Source: Dryas octopetala (Eukaryota; Streptophyta; Magnoliopsida; Rosales; Rosaceae). From it: a DNA stretch of 64,000 nucleotides. The stretch spans positions 3,598,501 through 3,662,500 of the forward strand of contig OY992833.1 in the NCBI GenBank assembly GCA_963921425.1, given 5' to 3'. The position numbers and the translations under genes were made by a program. This document shows, one piece after another, positions 45,150 to 64,000 of the stretch (positions are counted from its first letter, which is position 1; every line of letters starts with the position of its first letter). The notes under the pieces are model-generated. The model did not search any database, was not told where the DNA came from, and saw only the letters and a list, made by a program, of their open reading frames with translations.

Positions 45150-47258
45150 CTAAGGCATGAAGTCAGCACAGGTGCGAAAATTGCAGTTTGGGAAGTGGCA
45201 CCTGTTGCAACCCGAACACACACAAAAAGTGCAACCCTCCCGTATTGAAACCAGTGACGGCTCAATGGAAAGTGAGGCTTAAGGCGAAACTACACAGAAG
45301 CCTTCCAAATATATTATTCAAAAATATTTTAAAAAAATCATTGAAAAATTAATCTTCTTGCTTTTCAAGATGCAAAATTAGTGATTAAATTTTTATATTT
45401 AAGTTGTTTTACCAAATTTTTTTCAATAGATAACATGGCTAACCCATTTAATTTTGCTTATGACATAGTTGACCGTACCCTGATTCAAATTTCCTATTAG
45501 ACATATTTGATATTTCCACTAATTAATAATTAAACAACAAAGTGACAAACAAAAACTAATGAAATACAAGAACAATAAAACCTTACTCAACTGCAATTTC
45601 AACAAGTAAATGGCTCTACAATTTTGAAGAAAAAAATCTTGATTAATTAAAATCATATCATTACACATTTACACAACAATTTTGAACAACCCAAATTCAA
45701 AAATTGAATGACAAATTGACAATTATAAAAAATTAAAAGAAACTTACCAGTTATGAGTTATCCTAATAAGTCTTGATTATTGAGTTTGAAGATTGAGACT
45801 ATTAGAGACTAGAGAGACCGAGAGTCAAAGAGAATAGAGAGATAGAGAGAGAGAGAGAGACAAGAGCTTGAGAGTCTGATGGCTAGGAATAAGAAATAGA
45901 CAACAAATGTAGAGTTTGATCACTGATCGATGGCTTAATTGTAGGCGTGCAGAGGTGTATCATTTAGCATTAATTGTAGGTGTGCAACATTAGTTTTAGG
46001 CATGTAGGCTACTAGGCCTCCACAATAACATTAGGTCTAATTTTTTTTTTTTTTTCAAAGAGAAAAGGATGGAGGCTTTTAGGCTTCCATTATAAAAAAT
46101 TTTATAGCATTATAATTTTTTTTTTAATAGTAGAGTAGTAGACTGATGGATATGTGAGGCCTTTCCCAATTGGTGGCCCTAGGCCTGTGCCTTGGTGGCC
46201 TTGGGCCTTAGTCAGCACTGATTGAAACTCAAGGACAACCCCGGCAGCTTTTGCGACCCGCACGCTCTTCTTTTTCACCACATTTTATTCTGAAACAAAC
46301 ATATATGCATGCATGGGAAAATTAAGTCCTAGAATTTAATTGTTTGAGAGCAAATATCCCAAACAAGGTCTAGCACAAGCATGAAGTTTAATTAGCATGC
46401 TTAAAATTTGAGTTATATGTGAATTACTTGTAACTCTAGTGATTATATATCCAGCCCTCGTCTAAAATTAGAGCTAGAATCTCTTCTTCATATGGCCTTC
46501 TTTGTATGAAAATAAATTTTAGTTATCTTATCAAATATGCAGATCTTCAGCTACAAATTTCATCAAGCTACACATTAACAATTTCTAGCTAGAAATATAA
46601 ATATAGGACATACATACATGCATGTTCTTTTGTCAGCCAAAATCAAAACTGACTAGAAATATATGTATGCATGCTATATATCAAATTGTCAAATCTAAGC
46701 CACAAAATATTTAAACCAAAGTCACATAATTTCATATCGACAGTTGGACTTGCATGCATGTTACTAACTGCCAAAGAACAAATATTACCTAATAAATATA
46801 ATCACAAAATTAACAAAAAATTTTTAATTTGATAAAACTTTTTGAGAATATATAATTAAAATAATCGAGGTGAGGTCAAGTACTTACTTGTAATAGGGGT
46901 GGTCAGCACATTTCCATGTTGCTTTATTAGTTGCAGAGTCATGGAAAGTCTTGCACTCCTCTTTACCTCTCTCTGTTGCACTCTGAGCAACGAATGAATT
47001 CATCACGATGAATTAAAATTCCATTTTCGTCGAGTTGTAGAACCCCAATTTCCGTTTTTGGCAGCATGCGTGTAATACTTGTGCCGCCTAGTTTTCCAAA
47101 GTGGAACCTAGCTTCTGGTTATTCATGATCACCCAAATATTGATTTTCCATGCATTTTTTTACTCCTCTTTTTGCATGCTTCTCAAATTCTTTGGGTGTG
47201 AATATACTTTTCTCTTCCTCTTTTTTCTCATCTGAGTCGGTACTCTCTGCATCAATGC
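45150..47258 (-). pseudogene. ULTRAPETALA-like (SAND domain) pseudogene, two C-terminal exons, one split by a hAT element
   Basis: Minus strand. Exon 46888-47258 follows TATATGTAG and ends before GTAAGTAC; it encodes FTPKEFEKHAKRGVKKC, a later IHRDEFIRCSECNRER, and KEECKTFHDS...WKCADHPYYK, which match ULT1/ULT2 (SAND-type and cysteine-rich parts). It carries a TAA stop after YLGDHE and a frameshift with loss of a few codons after CNRER. The last exon starts at 46289 (KEERAGRKSCRGCP), has a TGA, is split by a transposon at 45252-46220, and resumes as EGCTFCVCSGCNRCHFPNC to a TAG at 45150-45152, reproducing the C-terminal cysteine cluster of ULT proteins. The junction between exons restores phase, confirming the gene model. 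ULT proteins act as trithorax-like regulators of floral meristem size. N-terminal exons were not identified. Confidence 0.85.
45252..46220. mobile_element. hAT-type non-autonomous transposon inserted in the ULT-like exon
   Basis: 969 bp with ends CAGTGACGGCT and, reversed, CAGTGCTGACT. Perfect 8-bp target duplication ATTGAAAC at 45244-45251 and 46221-46228. CAGTG ends and 8-bp duplication define hAT. Contains a short GA run (45841-45862) and no transposase. Confidence 0.93.
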
Positions 47259-47689
47259 CTACATATATAACCCGCTTAATTAGCTTTTAGATGAAGAATG
47301 AACTAACAATATATATGTATCAAGTTATGATCTTCCTTCACGTGCAACTTTCGTGCTTTTAATTTACTGTTGCAGCACAGGAAGGGAAAGACAAAGATTT
47401 CAAAGATTTCATCAAGACATTACAAAATTAGGTACAATTTAAAGGGTTTCATAGTTCATATTAATTGATCGATCAAGGAAAAAAGACTACAAGTAAGTTT
47501 TGAATGTGAATTTTAATTATTTGTAGAAATCACTAAACTCAAAACTTAAAATTATTAAGGAATAAACAAACATGCAGTAGCAACAAATTCAAAAGGAAGA
47601 AAATCACAATAAGAATAAAAAATTAAGGTAGTTAAATTTTATTAATGGAGTGATCACTTGGAGTACCTTTTTTTATTTATTTATTTTTT

Positions 47690-48237
47690 GAGGAAATTAC
47701 AGATTTGGTCCACTTATTTTATACCTAGTTCAATTTTGGTTCACGATCTTTTTTAAGTTCTGTTTTGGTCCACTAATTGTTTCATTTGTTCAATAAAGGT
47801 CCAGATTTGTGACTTTAAATCTTTTGGGTTGTGTTTTCTTCAATTATAATTGAAGTATAAGTTATATTTCATCATTTCTTAGTCATAAAAACAAATTTGG
47901 AGTATTATAATCTAAGAGAATTGAGATTTGGTGAAATTTGAAAAATTGGCAGTTTTGGGTACCCTACTTTAGGGTCAATTATCTTGAGTTTTAGAACTCC
48001 AATTTGAATGATCTTTATATGGTTGTAAAGAAGAAATGCATAGCTTTAAAACAAGTATATATTTGCTGAATTTGGGTGAGATTTGATAGGGTAAAAAACA
48101 GGCCAAATTTGAGAAAACAAATCTGGACCTTTATTGAACAAATCAAATAATTAGTGGACCAAAACAGAACTTAAAAAAGATTGTGGACCAAAATTGAACT
48201 AGGTATAAAATAACTGGACTAAATCTGTAATTTTCTC
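47690..48237. mobile_element. Mutator-type MITE with about 120-bp inverted repeats
   Basis: 548 bp; both ends read GAG(G/A)AAATTACAGATTT(G/A)GT. Nine bases TTATTTTTT flank both sides (47681-47689, 48238-48246). Low complexity of the duplicated word lowers its weight, but the repeat ends agree with it. Confidence 0.88.
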
Positions 48238-48297
48238 TTATTTTTTTTATGTACAATGCATTTATGGTGTATTTAATATTGTGCTTTAAGAAATTCT

Positions 48298-48424
48298 TAA
48301 CCTTCCTACATTGTCCCCGGTCTCTTGATTGTGTAGCCAAAAAGGACTTCAAGAGCATCTCAGCCTCCCTATAGATGATGATCTCCGTGTTGTTCTCATT
48401 GTTGATGACCTCTTTGGACTTACA
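48298..48424 (-). other. Exon-like segment upstream of the ULT-like pseudogene, unidentified
   Basis: Minus strand: TGTGTAAG acceptor-like sequence followed by about 42 open codons (EVINNENNTEIIIYREAEML...) and a possible 5' splice site GTTAAG. The position, upstream on the same strand as the ULT-like relic, would suit one of its exons, but it does not resemble the ULT N-terminus. Unrecognised. Confidence 0.3.
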
Positions 48425-49416
48425 CACACACACAAAAAAAAAAAAAAAACAATTAATCATGAAAAAAATTAGAAAGCATATTCTAGATATATAGATCAAT
48501 TTGTATAAAAAACAACGAAAACTCATTACAATTGCATGTAGATTTGGTGCAATAATAACACATTTAAGTGGGGAACTTAATCTTCATGGAAATATAGCTA
48601 GTGTTTTGTGTGAAAGAATTTTGCTTAAGAATTGTAAACCATGTCTCCGTGGTTAGCGAATCTTAGGGTGGATAAATTAAAAAGCCGAAATGGACTCATC
48701 AAGGACACCTAAACAACATGCAGAGGTAGAAAAGCAAGGAAAAGATGAGAGAGAGAAAGGTGGCCAAGAGGCTATTGACAAAGCTTTGTATTATGTATAA
48801 CTACAGGTTGTTAAGGAGTGTATAGCTTAAATTCAAGCTTTTTATGATCTCTTGAAACGTTCTTTTCTTGAAAAAATTAATTTCCCAAAAAACCCACTTT
48901 GGTTTCTGCTTGAACGATTTAAGTCTTTCTTAATAGAAGCTTATACATAGGAAAATGTGTGTACATGCATGGATTTGATAACCACTACACACCATGCTTT
49001 ATAAACTCTCACGGGAATATGTACGTAAGTTTCAAGGTATGTCTAATTTTCCTTCAAATGGTCAAGACATGCATGCATGTAATTCTTCATTCTCAATTTA
49101 TCATCACTAGCATATTTTACTTATATTGTACCTCTAGTATGGAAATATTATCTTACCAGATTATTAATGTAATAATTAGTTAGATTGATTCTTAACTAAA
49201 TGTGTAGTTCATATATAGTCTTAGTACAACTAACAAGAGATCGAAAACTATAGAGTCATAATGAACCAAAACTGTTTGAGAAAACTAATTAAAAAATAAA
49301 TAAAACAATAAACTAACAAATTATATCATGTAGGATAACCATTTTGCCTTTTTTTTTTTTTTTTTTTTTTTATAGTTAATTAAGTTGACTTGATTGACAT
49401 GCTATTAAATGTAGCT
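48425..49416. other. AT-rich intergenic DNA
   Basis: No gene recognised. A T run lies at 49350-49370. Confidence 0.5.
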
Positions 49417-50627
49417 AAATTACACAAATAGACCTCATGGTTTGCACTATATTTTAATGTTATTCTTGTGGTTTGAAAACTTTTAATCATACCCTTGTGG
49501 TTAAAATTGTTATCAATCTCAGTCCAATTTCAATCAAATAGTGTGCATGCGTGTGTTATGTGCTGAGAGGGTAAAGTCTCATGCTTACTAGTAGCATGGC
49601 CAACTGTGATTAAGTGAAAGATCGATTTGACCCTCTAACATGATGCACACATGCATGCACACTATTTGACTGAAATTGGATAGAGTGATAATATTTTGAG
49701 ATAAATGCAACATGGGTCCACTTACTTTCACGTTTTTCTCAAATTGGTCCACGATTTTTTTTTTTCACCAAGTTGGTCCACTTTTGTTTTTACGTTTACC
49801 TACTTGGTCCATTCCGTCAATTTTGTTATAAATTTTGTTAAAAGGAAGGACAAATTTGTCTTTTCATATTAAATAAATTTTTAATTCTATTTCTAATTTT
49901 AAAAATATTAGAACTAAAAACAAAGAAAAAAAAAATCCACACCCTTAGATCAATCAACAAAGAAAAATAACAGCCCCCACAAATTTTTTTCTTCCATCTT
50001 CTTCTTGTTCTTCTTTCTCTTCTTCATACATTTGGCTTGCAATTCACACACAAAATCCAAAATTATGCAGTAAACTCAAAATTCATTTAATTGCAGTAAA
50101 CAAAAGTTGCATAAACCCAAAATCCATTTGCAGTAAACCCAAATTCTTCTTGTTGTTTGATCACACCCATAGCCATTTCTTTTCCCTTTTTCTTCTTCTT
50201 CTTCTTCTTCTTCCCTGATCACACCCATAGCCATTACTTTTTTTTTCACTTCTTTCTTATTCTGAAACTTCCCATGATCTTCACTCATGCCTAGCTATAA
50301 AAATAATTAAAAAAAAAACAAAAATAAAAGAAGAACAAGAAGCCCAGGTTCCACCCACAACTTGTAGCCCCTCCTCCTTCCCCACCATCTCCACCCTCAC
50401 CTGCAGAAAAAAAAAAATTGGAAAAAAAGAATAGGAAAAAAACAACAGAAAAAATCAAACCCACCATCACCTGATCCCCTCTCCAACCCGTGCCCAGCTC
50501 ATACCCACCACCCACAACCCTCTATCCACCATCGGCAACTCACCCACCCACCACCCTCCACCCTCTCCTCCCTCTCACTGACCTTCTGCCTGGCCCTACC
50601 ACCACACCTGGCCAGTGACCCCCTCTT

Positions 50628-50680
<53 letters not shown>

Positions 50681-51223
50681 TTTCCCCTCTTTTTGAATGT
50701 GCAAATCTAGCTTCGTCTTCTTCATTTGCAGCCAAATCCATTTTCGATATGCCCTTTTGCCAATCGTCGACTTCACCTCATCTCGATCTGCCTCTGCTTC
50801 CGCCATTGGAGCCTCGGGCAACGACACTAGGAGCTTCTACTTCCGTCATTGGAGATGAGAAAATGAGGTTGAGGGAGGGAAGAGGGGTGGCTGGGGTTTG
50901 GGGGTTTGGCCGGGGATTTACGATGGGTTTGTTTTTTGGTTTTTTAAATTTAATTATTGTGTTTTTATTATTATTTTTTTAGTTTTAATATTTTTAAAAT
51001 TAGAAATAGAATTAAAAATTTATTGGATATGAAAAGACAATTTTGTCCTTCATTTTAACAGAATTTATAACAAAATTGACGGAATGGACCAAGTAGGTAA
51101 ATGTCGAAAAGAAAGTAGACCAACTTGGTTAAAAAAAATGATGGACCAATTTGGAAAAAACATAAAAGTAAGTGGACCAATAGTGCATTTAACTCTAATA
51201 TTTTTAACCAAGAGGGTACAATT
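49417..51223. mobile_element. Inverted-repeat MITE, interrupted copy (partner at 51285)
   Basis: 49417-49697 matches 51285-51590 closely (ACACAAAT(A/G)(G/A)(A/G)CCTCATGGTTT..., then CAAATAGTGTGCATGC and its inverse GCATGCACACTATTTGA). The element is split at 49697 by a 1.5-kb Mutator-type element and resumes for a short stretch at 51196, then is truncated near 51223. Confidence 0.75.
49698..51195. mobile_element. Mutator-like element with long inverted repeats and gene-like filling (Pack-MULE candidate)
   Basis: 1498 bp. Inverted repeats of about 240 bp starting GAG(A/T)TAAATGCA and containing TGGTCCATTCCGTCAATTTT. Perfect 9-bp target duplication TAATATTTT at 49689-49697 and 51196-51204. The interior (49940-50930) differs sharply from its AT-rich surroundings: G+C-rich, with an exon-like stretch 50700-50900 and a CT microsatellite (50631-50678). 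This suits a captured host gene fragment, but I recognise no protein. Confidence 0.88.
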
Positions 51224-51284
51224 TTTTTTTTTTTCCCGAGTTATTTGATTCATCAATAGGGGACCATCCCATACTATAGGAATT

Positions 51285-51690
51285 TCAATTACACAAATGG
51301 GCCTCATGGTTTCAACTATATTTCAATGTTACTCTCGTGGTTTAAAAACTTTTAATCATACCCTTGTGGTTAATAATGTTATCAATCTTGGTCCAATTTC
51401 ACAATTTTGTCTAATTTCTATCAAATAGTGTGCATGCTTGTGTTACGTGCTGTGAGGGTAATTAAAATCTCATGTATACTAGTTGGAAGGCCAACTGCGA
51501 TTAAGTGAAAGAGCGATTTCACCCTCCGACATGATGCACGCATGCACCCTATTTGACTAAAATTGGACGAAATTATGAAATTGGACCATAGTTGATAACA
51601 TTTTTAAACAATAGGGTACAATTAAAAAATTTTAAAACTGCGAGAGTAATATTGAAAAATGGTGCAAACCAGAACCATTTGTACATTTTG
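51285..51690. mobile_element. Inverted-repeat MITE, fuller copy of the 49417 family
   Basis: About 405 bp, nearly one large palindrome: ACACAAATGGGCCTCATGGTTT at the left and, reversed, GTACAAATGGTTCTGGTTTG at the right, with inner arms ATAGTGTGCATGC...GCATGCACCCTATTTGA. Target duplication not resolved. Confidence 0.7.
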
Positions 51691-51711
51691 GCCGTAATTT
51701 TATGCTTTGAA

Positions 51712-52680
51712 CTATAATGTACACTGTACACATCTCTTTTCTATTCTTGGAGTAAAAATGGCAACAAAATGAGGTGGAATCCGATTTGTCATCTCTATCC
51801 CCTGCTTCAATTTTCAATCCTCATCACCTTAGAGAATACCGGGATGAAAAATTAGCCCATCTATACCCAAGCCACTACCCTTTCATTTGGAAAAAAAAAA
51901 AAAAAAATCAAATCAAATTGTTAAAAACATTTAATTTCAACAAATTTAGTCTGATTCTAGGTTGCTCCCAAGCTTGTTTAAGTGTTTTTTAGTAGATCTG
52001 GTCTGATCCCTAGGTTGATGCCTAAACCATAAATCCTAAAGCCTATATATATATATGGCTGCTTTCTCAGTTGTTAATCTCAATGTAGGGTTTGGTGGTT
52101 GCTTTTCAATAGCCTAAATGCAAGAACGGGAAAGGAGACACGGAACTATTGTTCATAGATCTATTAGACATAATAGATACATTAATTCTCTTAGCATGAA
52201 ACCCAAGTGTTAGAAAGGAATAAATGGGCAAATGAGAGAATTACTCATATGTGTCGCACAACACAGCAAACCATCTACATGTCTCACTTAGAAATGCCAA
52301 AGAAGAAAAGGCTAAGTAATTTGTATCATTTCTTGTCCCGTGTAATGTTGAACTTAATAGTAGTATGTGACTGGCTGCAGTTAATTAAAACTCGAATTAA
52401 ATTTCATGCAATAAAAGGTATGAAAGTTAGACTATTAACAAGATCGTCAATGCCAACTTAGAAATTTAAACAAATTTTTTACATTGACCAAATATGGAAT
52501 GGAAGAACTCGGGCGGGTTATTAGGTCAACCCAAGCTTTATTTTTTTAGGTTTGGGTTCGAATTCGGGTTCGAACTTAGGTTTGAGTTTAGTCGGGTTGG
52601 GCAGGTTGGAAGGTAAACCCAAGCTCAACCCATGCTTTATTTTTTGGGTTCGGGCTTAGATTTGGGTTTTGGTAGTCTTA
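51712..52680. repeat. Duplicated segment, copy 2 (partner 39690-42660)
   Basis: Keeps the telo-box block (CCTAAACCATAAATCCTAAAGCC near 52021, with the motif altered), and the GAAAGGAATAAATGGG and TAATGTTGAACTTAATAG blocks. It lacks the Harbinger MITE, the hAT-like element and the first-exon segment; that last junction (ATTTAATTTC/AACAAATTTAG) has TTTC microhomology in copy 1, suggesting a deletion here. Confidence 0.88.
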
Positions 52681-53075
52681 TAGAACTCGGTTACTGGTTT
52701 ATGTTGTACATTTAATTTTGAATGTTTTCAAAAACCTTTATATGTATTAAATATTTTCAAACCTAGCAGGAGTTCCATGAGGGGGAGCAATGAATGTACT
52801 ATATGATGCTCACCCCTACATTGTTGTTTTTTTTCCTCTCATGTGTTGCAAGTTTGAACTTAGATGGCCTCAATTGAGGAGGTGGTGGTGCGGGTCAACT
52901 TCCATATCTCAATCTCTCTTTGTGCTGCACATCTTGTGGTTAGGTCTTCACTAGCTATTGGTCTTTGGTTTACTGTTTTTGCCATTTGTATACCCTTGGT
53001 CATATCCTGTATATATATGAGTCCTTGTGGGTTGTTTTTTTTTTTTTTTTTTTTTTACTTTTGAGTTTGTAAATA

Positions 53076-53487
53076 GGGCAGTACTTGGGTGGCCCAAGGG
53101 GTACCACTTGGTCATCCCCACACCCCAAAACTACTTGTTCGACAGTGCAGACTCAAGATTAGAACCGCTCATTTTTTAGATCTTCTATTAAAGATCATCT
53201 CTGCAAAAAATCAACTCAATCGGAAATCGTTTGGTTATATAACTATTATCGAATAAATAAATAGTTTGGTTAAGAAACCACTCTTTAACTACAAACTGTC
53301 CATTTATTCGATAACAGTTATATAACTAAACGATTTCCAATTGAGTTGATATTTTGCAGAGATAATCTTTAATAAGTGATTTAAAAATTGAATGATTCTG
53401 ATACTAAGTCTGCACTGCCTAACAAGTAGTTTTGGGGGATGTAGGTGAGCAAGTGGTACCCCTTGGGGGGTGACCCAAGTATTACCC
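53076..53487. mobile_element. Palindromic Mutator-type MITE
   Basis: 412 bp, almost entirely inverted repeat; ends GGG(C/T)A(G/A)TACTTGGGT. Perfect 9-bp target duplication TTGTAAATA at 53067-53075 and 53488-53496. Able to fold into a long hairpin. Confidence 0.95.
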
Positions 53488-53496
53488 TTGTAAATA

Positions 53497-54778
53497 TGCT
53501 CTAATCATCATAAAGTTGTCCATCACGAAGGATAACATATCATATTAGGATGATACTGTGGTCAACTAATGTTACTATTATTTGACAAAAGTCACATTAC
53601 ATAATGAATTAGAACAAAATAAAAGTTTGGGTGTAATATTAGGATAAATAATAGTTTAAGTACTTAATTGGGATGATAGGTAAAATTCAAGTATCAAAAC
53701 TAATAAAAACCTTTATTTTTTGCAGAATTATTGTCAGGTCCTGCCTCTCGAATAAAATTATTTTTTCAAAATTTTACTTATATTCATTTCAATGAACCTT
53801 TGTGTACCTGTTTTTTTCTAGACCTGAAAATTGACTAGATAAAATCCGAATCCATAACGTGTTTGACATTGAGTTGGTTCACCAAGAGTTGGCTGGCTTG
53901 ATTCATGAAGAGAGCTAAGTTGTATCTCTGAGTTAACCTTTTGTTTTCTTAGTTCCTAATTGTTTCTTTTCCTACATTTTAGGCTAGTTGCAAACCCGAT
54001 ATGGATTTGTAATTTCAATCCAATAATCTGATTAAGATCAAATCCAATAATTCATTAATTTAAACAAATCAAATATAAATTAGAAACTAATCCAATCCAA
54101 CTTAATATAATATTTAATTGTATTTGATTTTATATTTTTAATAAAAATTGTATGTGTGCAAAAGTAAATTAAGATTTTTAGTTTTTTACGCATTGAAAAT
54201 TCATTTAAATCGATCATTTTACTTATTTATGAGCTTAATGTTAAAAATGAGCTTAAAGTTAAAAGCATTGAAAATTCATTTAAATCATTTTACTTATCTA
54301 TGAGCTTAAAGTTAAAAGTAAAAGGTTCATACGTATGCAAGAAAGATTGCATTGAACCTAAATAAAATTTTAATTATGTGTATGCATCTAAATAAATCTG
54401 ATTAAAATTTGATTCAATCCGAATGTGGTGGAATTTGATATGGATTGACATGTTCGAATTTGATAATCCGATTATTGGATTATAAATGAATTCATATTTG
54501 GATTTAAATCAATCTAATCTGAATCCGATATGTTTTTCAAGCCTAATACCGTTTTAGAAGCACTCTAGGGGGTCTGGAAACAAAAACAAACATTTCTTTG
54601 GACATACAATAAATATAATGTAAAATATTTACTAGAAATATCTTCTTTTTTTTGCCTGATACACAAAATATCATTAAAAAGGACAATATTTTATTGATTC
54701 ACTATGATGAATGAGAACTATGATACATGTGATCCATGTATAATATCTTGAAAAAGTATATACAAATATTTTGCGGAT
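53497..54778. other. Intergenic with degraded inverted-repeat sequence
   Basis: 53610-53690 resembles the AAAGTTTAGGTAC...AATTGGGA words of the 22979 MITE. 53985-54545 has inverted ends TAGGCT(A/T)G and arms such as CCAATAATCTGATTA / TAATCCGATTATTGG, probably an old MITE; no target duplication found. Confidence 0.45.
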
Positions 54779-62744
<7,966 letters not shown>

Positions 62745-63111
62745 TCAGATGCTGCATACCTGCCAACCAAATTGTAGTCCACTTACTGAAACTAGAAGGA
62801 TATGTAGAAGTGTAATACAACTAAAATTAAATGCAAAGAAATTTTCCTGCAAAGGAAAGACAGCTAACTAAATTGATATGCCAAACATCAAATGCATTGA
62901 CAATGGATAATCGTTTTACAACACACATGTATACATACATACCTATTGATACATGAATAATACACCTATATATTAAGTATATTCATAGTGATCTATTTAT
63001 ACATATATATGCACATACATACCCTCATATATACATATATACATAAATAAAGAGAACTTTTAGAGGAAGGGAAGGACCAACTGTCTAAGCACACAAGACT
63101 ATTGGAACCAC

Positions 63112-63640
63112 AACATTCCATGAGGTGACAGAAAAAAGTTTTATGAAAATACATTTAAATGAAATTTCAAGGCTAAATAACATTGACTGCCTCTCCCTGC
63201 TGACTTTCTCTTTTAATTTGAATAAATCAGAATTGCTGATACGATTCTGAATCAAATCTGGAGGATAAAGCTGCTTAGGCTATCAATTTTTATCCTAAAC
63301 ACATTAACACTGCTAAGTTTTTAATGAGTTGTGAATAAGCTAAAACTATATATTATACCAATTACACCTTTTTGTCCTTTACTTTTTGTTGCAACATTCC
63401 ATAAGGTGTCAGCAACAAGTTTATGAAATTCAAGCTAAATAACACGGACTGCCTCTCCCTGCTGTCTTTATCTTTTAATTTAACTAAACCAGATTTGTTA
63501 ATACGATTCTCAGACAGATCTGGAGGACAAAACTGCTTATTGAAATTGCTAGAACTACATATCAAACCAACTACACTTCTTGTCCTTTTCTTTCTGTTAA
63601 AACATCATACCTAAACCAATAATAATGCACAGATTGAAAG
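63112..63640. repeat. Imperfect tandem duplication, about 280-bp unit, in the AAE intron at the right edge
   Basis: Unit 1 starts near 63112 (CATTCCATGAGGTG), unit 2 near 63394 (CATTCCATAAGGTG). Shared blocks include ACTGCCTCTCCCTGCTG and GATCTGGAGGA(T/C)AAA. Substitutions and indels show it is old. Confidence 0.85.
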
Positions 63641-63650
63641 AGAGTATGCC

Positions 63651-63815
63651 CATGTTTGAAAGAGAAAAAAAATCAGAGGAGAGAATTATTCCTTAAAATG
63701 ATAGTCTTAACAAATAGTACATGGGAAAAGCATGTTTGAAAGAAGAAGAAAAAAAACGAATAAAAGGAAAGAGATCATTCTTCAAAATGATGTGGTCTTA
63801 ACAAATGGTGCATGT
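63651..63815. repeat. Imperfect tandem duplication, 80-bp unit
   Basis: Units at 63651 and 63731 both start CATGTTTGAAAGA and end TCTTAACAAAT(A/G)GT(A/G)CATG. It adjoins the larger duplication. No exon was found between 62729 and 64000. Confidence 0.85.
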
Positions 63816-64000
63816 GAAATTTAAAGAAGAAACAACCACGTTGGTTCCGTCATAAGAAAAGCCTACACTAAAAGGAGCCTAAGTGGCTAACCTGTACATA
63901 GCTAGTAAATTGAAAATAGGACCTCACATTTAAAGGAAAAATGGTATGGTTGCAGTGATATACAAGTCATTCCATGAAATAATTGATTCTTTATTTCATT

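Noticed and set aside
52864-53064. 66-codon plus-strand ORF ending in poly-Phe
   Set aside because: The poly-Phe is a T run and the rest matches no family; possibly old repeat sequence.
53985-54545. Another MITE with inverted ends TAGGCT(A/T)G
   Set aside because: Arms are visible but no target duplication could be found, so not listed as a defined element.

Overview
This is plant nuclear DNA. Two host genes are split by GT-AG introns, and the families found are plant ones: an F-box/FBA protein, a CC-NBS-LRR relic, an ULTRAPETALA/SAND relic, selenium-binding protein, and a plastid-type acyl-activating enzyme. The repeats are Ty1/copia elements with tRNA-Met primer sites, CACTA, hAT, Mutator and Harbinger elements. 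It looks like a core eudicot, perhaps a woody rosid; I cannot name the species. Gene density is low and most of the window is nested transposable elements.

Layout. 1-3170: minus-strand Ty1/copia element cut by the left edge, with one in-frame stop, inserted in the tail of a dead F-box paralogue. 3806-4936: intact single-exon F-box gene (minus). 5341-10303: complete, very young copia element (plus) with a 1388-residue open polyprotein, a 5-bp target duplication and unusual TA...CA LTR ends. 11649-18029: non-autonomous CACTA element carrying a captured exon of a UEV1/MMZ-type ubiquitin E2 variant and a nested Mutator MITE. 18030-26900: minisatellite, probable gypsy LTR sequence, decayed copia with its 3' LTR, and several MITEs with exact target duplications. 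27090-33690: a duplicated segment (two diverged copies about 6 kb apart) around a LINE tail, a broken CC-NBS-LRR gene and unidentified decayed ORFs.

33686-37982: complete selenium-binding protein gene (minus, 7 exons, 491 residues, all junctions in phase). 39690-42660 and 51712-52680: second pair of duplicated segments; only the first carries a Harbinger MITE, a hAT-like element and an orphan promoter/first exon with a telo-box. 45150-47258: ULTRAPETALA-like pseudogene split by a hAT element. 47690-53487: further Mutator-type inverted-repeat elements, one 1.5 kb long with gene-like filling. 54779-62728 and beyond the right edge: 13 exons (469 C-terminal residues) of an AAE15/AAE16-type acyl-ACP/acyl-CoA synthetase, with a 591-bp solo LTR in one intron.

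Most notable: two loci 21 kb apart carry the same tandem array of exactly 33-bp, near-palindromic units with the same terminal variant unit. In the first the array folds into a 56-bp hairpin inside a transposon-like element. In both, 33 bp gives an open 11-residue repeat. The apparently functional host genes are the F-box gene, the selenium-binding protein gene and the acyl-activating enzyme gene; they are unrelated in function and share only neighbourhood.
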